DNA of 64,000 bases from CAYUET01 sp964443875 (GTDB lineage: Bacteria; Auribacterota; JAFGBW01), in NCBI GenBank assembly GCA_964443875.1, contig CAYUET010000010.1, positions 1-64,000 of the forward strand, written 5' to 3'. The translations under genes and the position numbers were made by a program. The notes beneath the pieces are model-generated. The model saw only the letters and a list, made by a program, of their open reading frames with translations, was not told where the DNA came from and made no database searches. Below are positions 50,018-59,661 of this stretch, piece after piece (the stretch's first letter is position 1; each line of letters starts with the position of its first letter).

Positions 50018-50776
50018 TCAGACTTTCAGTCTTCGGAGGATTTGTTTGTGGAGCTTAGGCGTTGCCGCAACAATGGAGGTTGCATTTTCCGGGGCCTCCC
50101 CTTCCCAGCTGGTAATAATTCCCCCTGCGCCCTTAATCACGGGAATGAGTGCCTGGATGTCCCAGTAGTTCATGATTGGATCCATGGCAATGTCGGCATA
50201 GCCGCGGGCCAGAAGGGTATACATGTAGCAGTCTCCCCAGTTGCGGTAAAATTTAACCGAACGTGCGAGATTCAGGAAGGATTCTTTATTTTTGTGTTTT
50301 TCAACATCCAGATAATCGGTGGTCAGAAGCACGGCCTCTTTGAGTGAGGAGGTTTCACGGACTTTGATTTTTTTGCCGTTTAAAGTAGCGGGTTTATCCT
50401 CAATTCCCAAAAAAAGTTCATTTTGCGCAGGCAGGTGGATAACCCCCAGAACGGGTCTTTTGTTTTTTAAAAGGGCGATCAGTGTTCCGAAAAGGGGGAC
50501 CCCGCAGATAAAGGATTTTGTGCCGTCAATGGGGTCGAGCACCCAGATGTATTCCGCATTTTCACCGCTGTTTCCGAATTCTTCTCCGATTATGCCGTGA
50601 TCCGGAAAGTGTTTCCCGATGAGCTTCCGCAGGAGTTCTTCCGCTTTTCGGTCGGCAATGGTTACGGGAGAGGCGTCTTTCTTGGTGTCCACCTGAACGG
50701 ACTTTTTAAAATACGGCATGATGATTTTTTTGGATTCTTCTGCCAGCATACAGGCAAAACGGCTCAGCTCTTTCAT
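50018..50776 (-). CDS. Inositol monophosphatase family protein (probable HisN-type phosphatase)
   Basis: This 252-residue Mg2+-dependent phosphatase carries DKKDASPVTIAD-type metal site (TKKDASPVTIADRKAE), GIIGEEFG (first Glu), WVLDPIDGTKSFICG (DPIDGT) and late DPIMNYWDIQALIPVIKGAGG (WD motif). Family members dephosphorylate inositol-1-P, 3'-phosphoadenosine-5'-phosphate or histidinol-P; the IxGxPxFG substrate loop reads CGVPLFGT, as in histidinol-phosphatases. AAGGGAG precedes the ATG. Confidence 0.9.
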   Translation of the reverse strand: MKELSRFACMLAEESKKIIMPYFKKSVQVDTKKDASPVTIADRKAEELLRKLIGKHFPDHGIIGEEFGNSGENAEYIWVLDPIDGTKSFICGVPLFGTLIALLKNKRPVLGVIHLPAQNELFLGIEDKPATLNGKKIKVRETSSLKEAVLLTTDYLDVEKHKNKESFLNLARSVKFYRNWGDCYMYTLLARGYADIAMDPIMNYWDIQALIPVIKGAGGIITSWEGEAPENATSIVAATPKLHKQILRRLKV

Positions 50777-50889
50777 AAAAACTCCCTTTTAAATTTAAAA
50801 AATATTGTAGTGAAAAACAAAGAAAAGGGAAGAGTTAAACAAGAGACTCTGAAATTGATTAAAAGGCTTCTGAAAAAGAGTGATGTCTG

Positions 50890-51006
50890 TCAGACGATTA
50901 ATCCGGAAATGAGATTGAGTGCAACAATTCCTGTAAAGACAAGCCCGGCCTGGACAGCGCCGATAATCATTACGGATCCAAAGAAGTCGATGAGATTTCT
51001 GATCAT
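50890..51006 (-). CDS. 38-residue single-helix membrane peptide
   Basis: Too short for usual gene finding. It reads MIRNLIDFFGSVMIIGAV then QAGLVFTGIVALNLISGLIV: a short cationic start and one hydrophobic helix with regular small residues. Upstream lies a ~160-bp, extremely AT-rich block that could be its promoter region. A weak GAGA precedes the ATG. No family known; a chance frame cannot be excluded. Confidence 0.4.
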   Translation of the reverse strand: MIRNLIDFFGSVMIIGAVQAGLVFTGIVALNLISGLIV

Positions 51007-51039
51007 GAGGGATTCTCTGTTTATATTGTTTTATTTAAG

Positions 51040-51205
51040 TATTAAAAAATTTACAAAAAAATACTGATAAAATGTAAATATGTCAAACATGATTTAATAT
51101 AATTATTAAATATTTTAATAAATATATTAGAAATTTATTAAAATAAATACGATTTTATGTAAATTATTGTGTTTATAATTAATAAAAATATTAAATTAAT
51201 TTTGT
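51040..51205. other. Extremely AT-rich block
   Basis: About 165 bp made almost only of A and T, with runs such as TTTAATATAATTATTAAATATT. It lies between the small peptide gene and the purine permease gene. It may act as a promoter/UP region or an easily melted or curved segment. No origin-like DnaA boxes were noticed. Confidence 0.4.
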
Positions 51206-51365
51206 TCATTCAGACAGAGGGTTGATGGGTATTTTGGGTCGGGATTTCATATCCCTCTAGACTGCCGGATCTTAAATTATGTGTTTTCTAAAAAAGGGAA
51301 TTTTTATGGGTGGAAAAATTCGGCTGAGATGTTCGCCGCATAAGTGCGGCCAAAATCAAGTTTCA

Positions 51366-52676
51366 TTAATACGGGTAAAAGATAAAAAAGAGCAGAGAAA
51401 GGACGAAGAGTGTCCAAAGGCCTGCATTCACTTCCCGGATTTTCCCTGAGAAGACTTTGAGCAGAGGGTAGATCACAAAACCGGCCAGAAGGCCGACGCC
51501 GATATTGTAGGTAAAACTCATAAGCCCTATTATCACCAAGGCAGGGATGGATTCGGAATAGTTGTCGAAATCAATTTTTGCAATGGGTTTGATCATGAAA
51601 ATTCCTACGATAATCAGGGCAGGGCCATAGGCCTGCGGGGGAACGGAAGTCAGAAGCGGAGCAAAGAAAAGGCTCAACCCGAAAAGAAGGGCGACTACCA
51701 GTGCGGTAAGTCCGGTTCTTCCCCCTTCCTGAATTCCGGCGGCAGATTCCACATACGTTCCGCTGGTTGTTGTCCCGACAAAAGCACTGAAAACACTGGT
51801 AAGGGAATCCGCAAGCATGGGTTTCCGGGCCTCGAAAAGATTCCCTTTTTCATCAATGAACGCGGCCTGGGCCGAACAGCCGATCAGCGTTCCCATCATG
51901 TCCAGAAAATCCATCAGGAACAGGGTCAGAAGAATGGGAAGCATCTGCCAGGTCAAAAGTGAAGCAAAATCCATTTTGCAGAAGATTTCAGAAATCGAGG
52001 GAGGAAGACTTAAGATTTTTTCCGGTGCGGGGGTAAGTTTGAAAAGAAAGGAAAGGAACGTTGTGGCAAGAATTCCGATCAGGAGAGCCCCTTTTATTTT
52101 TCGAACAATCAATATTGTGATCAATAAAAAACCGAAGACAGAGAGGAAGGTTGCTGGATTTGAGAGGTCGCCCACATGGACAGGAGCCCCCGGGACTCCA
52201 AGAGTAACAATACCGCTTTCATTCAGCCCTATGAAAGAAAGGAAAAGACCTATGCCCACGGCAATGGCATATTTAATTCCGGCAGGAATAGAATCCACCA
52301 GCCACTGGCGGAGACGGGTAATGGTTAAAAGGGTGACAAGCAGACCGCTTACAAAGATAGCCGCCAGGGCAGTCTGCCAGGAGCAATGCAGGACCTTGCA
52401 GACTGTGAAGGCCACAAAGGCGTTTTCCCCCATGAGAGGAGCAATGGCAAAAGGACGATTGGCATAAAACGCCATGATGAGTGTTCCGAAAATAACAGTG
52501 AGAATGGTAGCCACCATGCTTGGCCCCTTGGGGATTCCTGCAGCTTCAAGTATGGAAGGGTTTACGATAAGGATATAGGCCATGGTCAGAAAAGTGACGA
52601 TTCCGGCCCTCACTTCTGTTTTGATATCTGTTCCAAAAAGTTTAAGCTTAAAGATATTTTCAAAAAATCCCTTCAT
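51366..52676 (-). CDS. NCS2-type purine permease (AzgA/GhxP-like)
   Basis: This 436-residue protein has about 12-14 membrane helices. Landmarks of the AzgA branch: KTEVRAGIVTFLTMAYILIVNPSIL, APLMGENAFVAFTV (transport motif with GxN), DFLDMMGTLIG (DxxGT motif), GTTTSGTYVESAAGIQEGGRTGLTA, and PALIIVGIFMI. It would carry adenine, guanine or hypoxanthine in symport with protons. No purine riboswitch is seen just upstream. Confidence 0.93.
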   Translation of the reverse strand: MKGFFENIFKLKLFGTDIKTEVRAGIVTFLTMAYILIVNPSILEAAGIPKGPSMVATILTVIFGTLIMAFYANRPFAIAPLMGENAFVAFTVCKVLHCSWQTALAAIFVSGLLVTLLTITRLRQWLVDSIPAGIKYAIAVGIGLFLSFIGLNESGIVTLGVPGAPVHVGDLSNPATFLSVFGFLLITILIVRKIKGALLIGILATTFLSFLFKLTPAPEKILSLPPSISEIFCKMDFASLLTWQMLPILLTLFLMDFLDMMGTLIGCSAQAAFIDEKGNLFEARKPMLADSLTSVFSAFVGTTTSGTYVESAAGIQEGGRTGLTALVVALLFGLSLFFAPLLTSVPPQAYGPALIIVGIFMIKPIAKIDFDNYSESIPALVIIGLMSFTYNIGVGLLAGFVIYPLLKVFSGKIREVNAGLWTLFVLSLLFFIFYPY

Positions 52677-52839
52677 GAGCCCAATCCTGTTTTGAAGCTT
52701 TGTAAGCCTATACTAAAAATTGTTAAGGAAATCACCAGGAATATTGTTTAAAGATTCTTTACCGGGTAATGAATAATATTTATAATTCAGTCATTGTAAA
52801 TAAATGAAATGCCTTAAATAAAACAAGGAAGGAACAAGG

Positions 52840-53667
52840 ATGAAACGGATAAACTCCTTAAATCTTATTATTTTTCTTTTTATCACTTCTTTGGCCTGGG
52901 CAAAGCAGGTTCCTCCGCTTTTGATTTCTCAGGATAAAATTAAAAAGATTTTTGGAAGAACTGAAGGCTCTTTTGTCATTATAACGCGCTCCACAGGCGC
53001 CATGATCTGTTTCAATCCCAAAGGATGCCTAGAAAAACTCCCCCCTTTTTCCACCTTTAAAATCTGGAATACGCTTTTTGGAATTGAAACCGGCATAATC
53101 ACCTCTGTTGATGATTCTTTTTACAAATGGGATGGGAAAACCCGTTTTATTCCTGAATGGAATAAAGATCTTACCCTGAGGGAAGCCTTCAAAGTTTCCT
53201 GTGTGCCGGCCTTTCAGGAGCTTGCCCGTAAGATCGGAAAAGACAAGATGCAGCTGTGGATAGGAAAAATTCACTATGGGAATTGTGATATTTCTTTGGG
53301 GACCGATCGTTTCTGGCTTCCCAAGGCAGGAGAAAAATCCATCCGGATTACGCCTTTGGAGCAGGCAGAACTGCTTTTAAGCCTTGTTTCCAAAAAATTG
53401 CCCATTTCTTCAAAAGCCCTGGAAATGCTTGAATCGATCATGCAGGTCGATGAAGAGGAGTTTGACTCTCTTTACGGGAAAACCGGCACAGGAGTGGATG
53501 AAAATGAAAAGCCAGATCTGGGCTGGTTTGTGGGGTATTTGAAATTAAACCGTGAGATTCATGCTTTTGCCTGTGTGGTGAAAGGCCCGGGGCTGATGGG
53601 GAAGGATGCCCGCGCTGTGGTGGAAACCATTTTCAAGAATTCGATTTCAGGGTATGATAATTATTAA
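52840..53667 (+). CDS. Class D beta-lactamase homologue
   Basis: This 275-residue exported serine hydrolase (signal segment IIFLFITSLAWA) matches OXA enzymes. It has the PPFSTFKIWNT motif with catalytic Ser71 and carbamylation Lys74, SCV at 120-122, YGN at 146-148 followed by DISLGTDRFWL, and KTGTG (Lys214-Gly216). The complete OXA set suggests hydrolysis of penicillins or oxacillin-like compounds, or a penicillin-sensing role; activity is unproven. AAGGAAGG lies before the ATG. The downstream cupin gene follows after 33 bp. Confidence 0.92.
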   Translation: MKRINSLNLIIFLFITSLAWAKQVPPLLISQDKIKKIFGRTEGSFVIITRSTGAMICFNPKGCLEKLPPFSTFKIWNTLFGIETGIITSVDDSFYKWDGKTRFIPEWNKDLTLREAFKVSCVPAFQELARKIGKDKMQLWIGKIHYGNCDISLGTDRFWLPKAGEKSIRITPLEQAELLLSLVSKKLPISSKALEMLESIMQVDEEEFDSLYGKTGTGVDENEKPDLGWFVGYLKLNREIHAFACVVKGPGLMGKDARAVVETIFKNSISGYDNY

Positions 53668-53700
53668 AAAACGGGTAATCAATTTTTTAAAAGGATGGGT

Positions 53701-54117
53701 ATGAAAAAATCAATATTCTTTTTTTCCCTTATATTTTTCCTCTCCTTCAGTGTTTTTTCTGAATATGATAAAGAGGTTTTGATTGAACCTGTTCTGAAAA
53801 CAGACAGGACCTCCATTGGACAGGAAATCAATTACCCTGATTTTAAAGATGAAGAAGTAAGCATTTTGAAAGTCACCCTTCCTTCGGGAAAAGCCACAGG
53901 CTGGCATAAACATGCTTTTCCTGTTTTTGCCTATGTCTTAAAAGGAAATCTCACGATTGAACTGGAGGGAAATAAAACCCTTGAGTTTCCACAGAATTCT
54001 TCTTTTGCAGAAGTGATTGACACTTTTCATAATGGAAAAAATAATGGAAAAGAAGATGTGGTTTTAATCGCCTTTTTCATGGGTGAAAAAAACAAGCCCT
54101 TGTCTGTAAAGAAATAG
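53701..54117 (+). CDS. Periplasmic cupin-domain protein
   Basis: This protein has 138 residues from the ATG at 53701 (AAGG seven bases before; the ATG at 53695 is too near). It has a signal peptide (IFFFSLIFFLSFSVFSE) and a small beta-barrel cupin: TGWHKHAFPVFAYVLKGNLTIELEG and FAEVIDTFHNG, giving the metal-binding His pattern (WHKH...FHNG). Function is unknown. It is probably transcribed with the beta-lactamase homologue. Confidence 0.75.
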   Translation: MKKSIFFFSLIFFLSFSVFSEYDKEVLIEPVLKTDRTSIGQEINYPDFKDEEVSILKVTLPSGKATGWHKHAFPVFAYVLKGNLTIELEGNKTLEFPQNSSFAEVIDTFHNGKNNGKEDVVLIAFFMGEKNKPLSVKK

Positions 54118-54297
54118 CTCATGCCCTACTATTAAAGCGTCTCAAGGGAGTTGGGACAATGTGATTATTCCTTTTTCTTCGGTGCTTTTGTTTTTTAAAA
54201 GAACGAGGCTGCCGATTTTTAATTTTGATTGCCTCTCTTGTTAGAAGTAATTATTTTTTATAGAGCTAATATTTACAAATTAAACAAGGCTGAATTT

Positions 54298-54927
54298 ATG
54301 CGAGTATTGAAAAATCTTTTTGAACAGAATCGAAAATGGGCTGAGAACATAACAAAAACAGACCCTGATTTTTTTTTAACACTCTCCAGACAGCAGTCTC
54401 CTGAATACCTTTGGATTGGCTGTTCGGACAGCCGTGTCCCTGCAAACGAAATTGTAGGGCTTCTTCCGGGTGAGCTGTTTGTGCATCGGAACGTGGGTAA
54501 TCTTGTCATTCATTCTGATCTTAACTGTCTTTCTGTGATTCAATACGCTGTTGAAATTTTAAAGGTAAAACACATTATCGTTTGCGGACATTACGGTTGT
54601 GGGGGTATTAAGGCGGCCATGGACAGCAGGGAGCATGGATTAATCGATAACTGGATACGCAATATTAAGGATCTTTATCTCCTGAATCAGGATAGAATTG
54701 ATTCACTTCAAAATGAAAATGAAAAAAGTGATTTATTATGCGAACTGAATGTCATTGAGCAGGTCGCCAATGTCTCCCATTCAACTATTGTTCAGAACGC
54801 ATGGAAATCCGGACAGAAACTGACCATTCACGGCTGGGTCTATGGTATTGAAAATGGCATATTGAAGGATTTAAAGGTCTGTATTTCAAGCCCGGAAGAA
54901 ATATCCCCAACACACAGAATAAAATGA
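54298..54927 (+). CDS. can: Beta-class carbonic anhydrase
   Basis: This protein has 209 residues from the ATG at 54298. Zinc ligands are Cys42 (GCSDSR, with Asp44 and Arg46), His98 and Cys101 (GHYGCGG). VHRNVGN lies between. It interconverts CO2 and bicarbonate. Single gene facing the RND operon. Confidence 0.95.
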   Translation: MRVLKNLFEQNRKWAENITKTDPDFFLTLSRQQSPEYLWIGCSDSRVPANEIVGLLPGELFVHRNVGNLVIHSDLNCLSVIQYAVEILKVKHIIVCGHYGCGGIKAAMDSREHGLIDNWIRNIKDLYLLNQDRIDSLQNENEKSDLLCELNVIEQVANVSHSTIVQNAWKSGQKLTIHGWVYGIENGILKDLKVCISSPEEISPTHRIK

Positions 54928-55034
54928 CTCACTCCTTAAGCCATTGGCATTGCCCCGGGATCAGACTAATCAAGCATTCTTGATATAAGACGGCGTTTTA
55001 TTGTATAGGTTTTCATTTCTATGACATTCAATGA

Positions 55035-58000
55035 TCAGGTTAATTTTTTTCTCATCATCATATAGTAAATGACGGGAACAGCGGTTCTGGATAAAAGGGT
55101 TGAGGCAATTTCCCCGGCCATCAGCGCCACGGCAAGCCCCTGAAATATGGGATCAAAGAGAATCACAAGAGAGCCGACCACTACTGCGGAGGCAGTTAAA
55201 AGCATGGGTCTGAAACGTGTGGCCCCGGCATCAATGACAGCCTCCTCCAAAGGCATTCCCTGGGAAATCCGGAGTTCGATGAAATCCACCAGAATAATCG
55301 CATTCCTGACAACAATCCCGGCGCCGGCGATCAGTCCTATCATGGATGTGGCGGTAAAGAAAATGCCTGAGAGCCAGTGGGCCGGAAGGATACCCACAAG
55401 GGAAAGCGGAATCGGAAGCATAACGATGAAAGGCGTTTTAAAGGACTGGAACCATCCGACAACCAGAATGTAGATAAGAATAAGAACAATTCCAAAGGCA
55501 ATGCCCAAATCCCTGAAGACCTCATAGGTGATCTGCCATTCCCCATCCCACTTGATGGAGTATTCCTCCGAAGAAAAGGGCTGATCCGTAAAATTCTGAT
55601 TTAAAATGACCTGATTATTGCTGCCCGGGACAGCCAGTTTTGAAATTTCATTTTTGAGATTTAAAATCGCATAGGTGGGGGAGGCTATGTCTCCGGTAAC
55701 ATCTGCCACAATATAATCCACCTGCATGAGATTTTTATGATAAACCGTTTTTTCTAAAGCCCTGTTTTCTTTTGTGGTCAAATCCTTCAGGGGAATGCCA
55801 TTGCCGAATCGGGATAAAAGATGAATATTATCAATTGCTTTTTCATCTGTTCTTTTGTTTTTTGGAAGTCTGACAAGGATATCGACGGGTTCCTGTTCTC
55901 CTGAAATCCTTGCCAGATCCACAACAGAACCTTTAAGGGCGGTATCAATCGTTTTGGCAATGGTTGTGTTGTCAATTCCGTTGAGGGAGGCTTTTTCAGT
56001 ATGGATATTATAACGGAGTAATTTTTGTTCAGCATCTACAAAGGTATTGATATCCGTGATGCCAGGGGTTTTTGACAAAAGGGCTTCAACTTTTTCTGCA
56101 AGCGCATGGCGGCCCTCGTCAGTGGGGCCGTAAATTTCAATGACCAGGGTTGAAAGCACAGGGGGCCCCGGAGGGACTTCTGCCACCTGGACATGGCCCC
56201 CGGCCTTTTCCACTATTTGATGGATTTCCGGCCTTACGGATTCAGCAATGTCGTGGCTTTGGCGTTTCCTTTTCTTTTTGTCGACGAGATTGACCTGCAG
56301 GTCTCCCTGATGGGGGAGGGACCGTAAAAAATAGTGACGCACAAGCCCATTGAAATTATAAGGGCTGCTTGTCCCTGCATACAGTTCAATATCGCTGATT
56401 TCCTTTACAGATACAAGATAGGCGGCAATCTCTTCCAGGACTTTGTTGGTCTTCTCAAAGGTTGTTCCCCGGGGCATGTCGACAATAACCTGAAAATCAT
56501 TTTTATTGTCAAACGGCAGCATTTTTAAAAGCACTTTTTTAAAAGGGATTAAGGCTATGGATACGCCCAGCAGCAGGAAGAGCCCTAAAATAAATAATTT
56601 TCTGGCAAAAGGCTTGTTGATCAAAGGGTTCATGTAGAATCTGTAAAAACGGGTAAGAACGTCTTCACGCTGATCTTCAGCATGTTTTTTCAGCTTTGCA
56701 TGGGTGTGCGCAAAGCCTAAAATTTTATTTGATGCCCAGGGGGTGACGATGAAGGAAACAATCATGGAAATAAGCATTGCCGTGCTTGCTCCAACAGGAA
56801 TCGGCATCATATAGGGGCCCATCAGACCTCTTACAAAAGCCATGGGAAGAATGGAGGCAATTACGGCCAGTGTAGCAAGGATCAGGGGTTTGCCGACTTC
56901 CAGCACGGCTTCAATCGTAACATCGAGAAATTTTTTTTTGCCGGAAGAGGCAAGTCTTAAATGGCGTACGATGTTTTCAACGCCTACAATCGGGTCATCG
57001 ACAAGAATCCCGATTGAAAAAATCAGTGCAAAAAGTGTTATCCGGTTGAGGGTGAAGCCCAGAGAATAAAACACCGCAAGGGTCAGAGCAAGGGTAACCG
57101 GGATGGCGATGGCCACGATGGCGGATTCGTAAATCCCCAGGGCAAAGGCGATCAGGAGGCTCACTCCGATAACAGCGATTGCCGTATGCAGGAGAAGCTC
57201 ATTGGATTTCTCCGTGGCGGTTTCGCCGTAGTTACGGGTGACCTTAACAAAAATATCCTTTGGGATTTTTGATTTTTTAAGTTCGGAGAGCTTTTCAATC
57301 ACCTTATCGCAGGTCACAGAGGCATTGGTTCCCTTTCTTTTGGAAACGGTCAGGGTGACTGCGGGGAAGGGTCCTTTTTCAATATCCCTGGATTCCTCCC
57401 CGAAACGGATATTGACAAGCTGTTTTTTTTCATCAGGGCCGTCAATGATGGCCGCAACATCTTTTAAATAGACACTTTTTCCCATGCTTATTCCAACAAC
57501 CAGATTTTCAAGGTCTGTTTTTGAGTTGAAGAAAGAATTGGGTTCCACCTTGATCATCTGATCCGGATTTTCGAGATGACATGCCGGTATTCTGATGTTG
57601 GCATTCTTTATAAGTTTTGCAAGTTCCATCGGGGACAAAAGTCTTTGTTTTAATTTTTCTTCATCAAAAAAGACCTGAAATTCACGTCTCCTCCCTCCGA
57701 TGAGGGTTGTTTCAGAAAGATTCGGAATACTGTTGATTTCCTGTCTTACCTCTGCGGCGCATTTTCTGATTTCCAGTGCATTTTTGTTCGGACTGTAAAA
57801 GGTAAGACTTAAAACCGGCACATCATCAATAGACCTGACTTTGATCATGGGCTGTGACACTCCCTGGGGAAGCCAGTCAAGGTTGGAATAAACCTTGGTG
57901 TAAAGTTTAATGAGACTTTTTTCAGAATCTTCGCCAACCTTAAAACGGATAATGATCAGGGCCTGATGGGATTCTATCGTCGAATAAATGTATTCAACCC

Positions 58001-58253
58001 CTGGGATTTCCCATAATTTTCTTTCCCCCAGATTCACGACCTGTTTTTCAATCTCCTCAGGCGTTGCGCCTGGAAAGGATACAAATACGTCAAACATGGG
58101 TACTGAAATCTGAGGTTCTTCCTCCCGGGGTATATTGATTACTGAAATAATGCCTATAAAGAGAGAAAGGAAGATGATGAGCGGTGTCAGTTTGGAATTG
58201 CTGAAATATGCCACAAACGAGGAAAGGAAACCGTTATGAGAGGTGTTGTTCAT
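55035..58253 (-). CDS. RND-family efflux permease
   Basis: This 1072-residue inner-membrane pump has the RND layout: a first helix (LTPLIIFLSLFIGIISVINIP), a large periplasmic loop, helices 2-6 (with the proton-relay segment FALIFSIGILVDDPIVGVENIVRHL, where Asp-Asp lie in helix 4), the second large loop, helix 7-12 (AGAGIVVRNAIILVDFIELR). PREEEPQI replaces PxxExP of AcrB, as in a branch of multidrug-type RND proteins. It starts TAATG-overlapped with the tolC stop. No adaptor gene lies in the operon. Confidence 0.93.
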   Translation of the reverse strand: MNNTSHNGFLSSFVAYFSNSKLTPLIIFLSLFIGIISVINIPREEEPQISVPMFDVFVSFPGATPEEIEKQVVNLGERKLWEIPGVEYIYSTIESHQALIIIRFKVGEDSEKSLIKLYTKVYSNLDWLPQGVSQPMIKVRSIDDVPVLSLTFYSPNKNALEIRKCAAEVRQEINSIPNLSETTLIGGRRREFQVFFDEEKLKQRLLSPMELAKLIKNANIRIPACHLENPDQMIKVEPNSFFNSKTDLENLVVGISMGKSVYLKDVAAIIDGPDEKKQLVNIRFGEESRDIEKGPFPAVTLTVSKRKGTNASVTCDKVIEKLSELKKSKIPKDIFVKVTRNYGETATEKSNELLLHTAIAVIGVSLLIAFALGIYESAIVAIAIPVTLALTLAVFYSLGFTLNRITLFALIFSIGILVDDPIVGVENIVRHLRLASSGKKKFLDVTIEAVLEVGKPLILATLAVIASILPMAFVRGLMGPYMMPIPVGASTAMLISMIVSFIVTPWASNKILGFAHTHAKLKKHAEDQREDVLTRFYRFYMNPLINKPFARKLFILGLFLLLGVSIALIPFKKVLLKMLPFDNKNDFQVIVDMPRGTTFEKTNKVLEEIAAYLVSVKEISDIELYAGTSSPYNFNGLVRHYFLRSLPHQGDLQVNLVDKKKRKRQSHDIAESVRPEIHQIVEKAGGHVQVAEVPPGPPVLSTLVIEIYGPTDEGRHALAEKVEALLSKTPGITDINTFVDAEQKLLRYNIHTEKASLNGIDNTTIAKTIDTALKGSVVDLARISGEQEPVDILVRLPKNKRTDEKAIDNIHLLSRFGNGIPLKDLTTKENRALEKTVYHKNLMQVDYIVADVTGDIASPTYAILNLKNEISKLAVPGSNNQVILNQNFTDQPFSSEEYSIKWDGEWQITYEVFRDLGIAFGIVLILIYILVVGWFQSFKTPFIVMLPIPLSLVGILPAHWLSGIFFTATSMIGLIAGAGIVVRNAIILVDFIELRISQGMPLEEAVIDAGATRFRPMLLTASAVVVGSLVILFDPIFQGLAVALMAGEIASTLLSRTAVPVIYYMMMRKKLT

Positions 58254-59638
58254 TAGCGATCCTCCGTAAGGTTAGCGGACAATTGATGGATATGATTTTC
58301 ATCAAGGAGTCCTGCCAGAAATAGAAGATTTATTGCCAGGGACTCGGCTGAGAAAAGGTTTTTGAAATAAGCGGTTTCTGAATTCAAATTCACGAAACGC
58401 ATTTCAAGAAGATCAGCAATTGATTTTTTTCCTTCGCTGTACAGGGGTTCAAGAAGGTTTAAGGATTCCTTTGAGTCAAGAAGGGACTGATGTGAAATTT
58501 TAAGATTTTTGGAAAGTGTTTTATGTTCTTCATAAACCTCATAAATTTTTTTCAGAATGGCATCTTTTAAGATCATTTCATCATTTTTCAGTTCTTCAAG
58601 ATTTATTTCCAATTTGCGGTTTCTTGAAACATACGAAGGATCGAATAAATCAAGGGAGCCTTTGATCCCCGCCGTGTAGTTATGACCGCTTCCATTGAAG
58701 TTTTCGGTATCGGCCTCAGCCGAGGCAAAGGCAGAAACTCTGGGGAGTCTGCCTGATTTTTCCTTTTCCATTTCTGATTCTTTGGCTTTGATTGCAAAAC
58801 GCAGTGCAATTAAATCCGGTCTCATTTCCATACAGCGATCCAGGATCACTTCAAAATCAGGCAGTGCCGTTGACGGTTTATCAAGCACACCTTTTGAAGT
58901 CCCGGGGGTTTTGGGATTTTTACCCATCAGAATATTGAAAACGGCATTTGAGGTTTTAACTTGAGATTGGGATTGATTCAGCATCTGTTCGATGTTCGAG
59001 AGCATTACCTTTGCAGCATAAAAATCAGCGCCTAATATTATTCCCTTTTGTTTCAATTCATCCGCCTGTCTCATATCTGCAAGGGCGGCTTCAAGAGTCT
59101 TTTCTGCAGTCCGGGATACTTTTCGGCTCAAAAGGGTCTGAAGGAAGGCATCCGTGCTGATGGCTAAAATCTGCTGTTTTATCCGTTTTTCTGAATTTAT
59201 TGAAGATTCTGTCCAATGTTCCGCAGAATTTATGGAATACTTGGTCTGGTAGGCGTTAAAAAGGGAGAGTTCAGCATAGAAAGTCATATTCAGATTGTTG
59301 ACAGGATCAGGTTCATTCAGACTTTTAAGTTCAAAATTATTTTGTGTGAATTTGTTTTGTCTCAGAAGCGTTCCAAAAACAGTAACAGGATCATTTGAAT
59401 GGATATAAGAAGCATTAACCATGACTTTGGGTAATGCATAAGAAGATGCAAGTTTTTTTAATTCCATATTTTCATTGGATAACGACTCCTGTTTTTTTAG
59501 CAGCGGATAGTATTTCAAAACGTGATGATAATAAGAAATAAGAGACAGGGGTTGCGTTGTATCTGTATTTTCCTCTGCAGGAAGAGGCGGTATTAAAATC
59601 AAAAAAGACAAAACCGTCATGGTTAAGATTATTTTCAT
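58253..59638 (-). CDS. TolC-family outer-membrane efflux protein
   Basis: This protein of 461 residues has a signal peptide (IILTMTVLSFLILIPPLPAEE). It has two copies of the TolC repeat of long helices with beta strands: NASYIHSNDPVTVFGTLLRQNKF, TFYAELSLFNAYQTKYSINSAE and later GYTAGIKGSLDLFDPSY-type strands. The ATG at 59638 gives the signal peptide; the longer frame to 59764 overlaps the DUF2892 gene. It pairs with the RND permease. Confidence 0.9.
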   Translation of the reverse strand: MKIILTMTVLSFLILIPPLPAEENTDTTQPLSLISYYHHVLKYYPLLKKQESLSNENMELKKLASSYALPKVMVNASYIHSNDPVTVFGTLLRQNKFTQNNFELKSLNEPDPVNNLNMTFYAELSLFNAYQTKYSINSAEHWTESSINSEKRIKQQILAISTDAFLQTLLSRKVSRTAEKTLEAALADMRQADELKQKGIILGADFYAAKVMLSNIEQMLNQSQSQVKTSNAVFNILMGKNPKTPGTSKGVLDKPSTALPDFEVILDRCMEMRPDLIALRFAIKAKESEMEKEKSGRLPRVSAFASAEADTENFNGSGHNYTAGIKGSLDLFDPSYVSRNRKLEINLEELKNDEMILKDAILKKIYEVYEEHKTLSKNLKISHQSLLDSKESLNLLEPLYSEGKKSIADLLEMRFVNLNSETAYFKNLFSAESLAINLLFLAGLLDENHIHQLSANLTEDR

Positions 59639-59661
59639 CTGCTCTTTCCCTTGTGATAAAG

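Noticed and set aside
51040..51205. AT-rich block as a replication origin
   Set aside because: No DnaA-box cluster, dnaA, dnaN or parAB genes nearby; simple promoter or curvature is more likely.
51306..51449. Short plus-strand frame with four cysteines overlapping the end of the purine permease gene
   Set aside because: It overlaps a conserved gene in antisense, and the cysteine spacing is not a known motif.
54118..54297. Possible small gene or attenuator before the carbonic anhydrase gene
   Set aside because: No stable structure with T run and no frame with a ribosome site.
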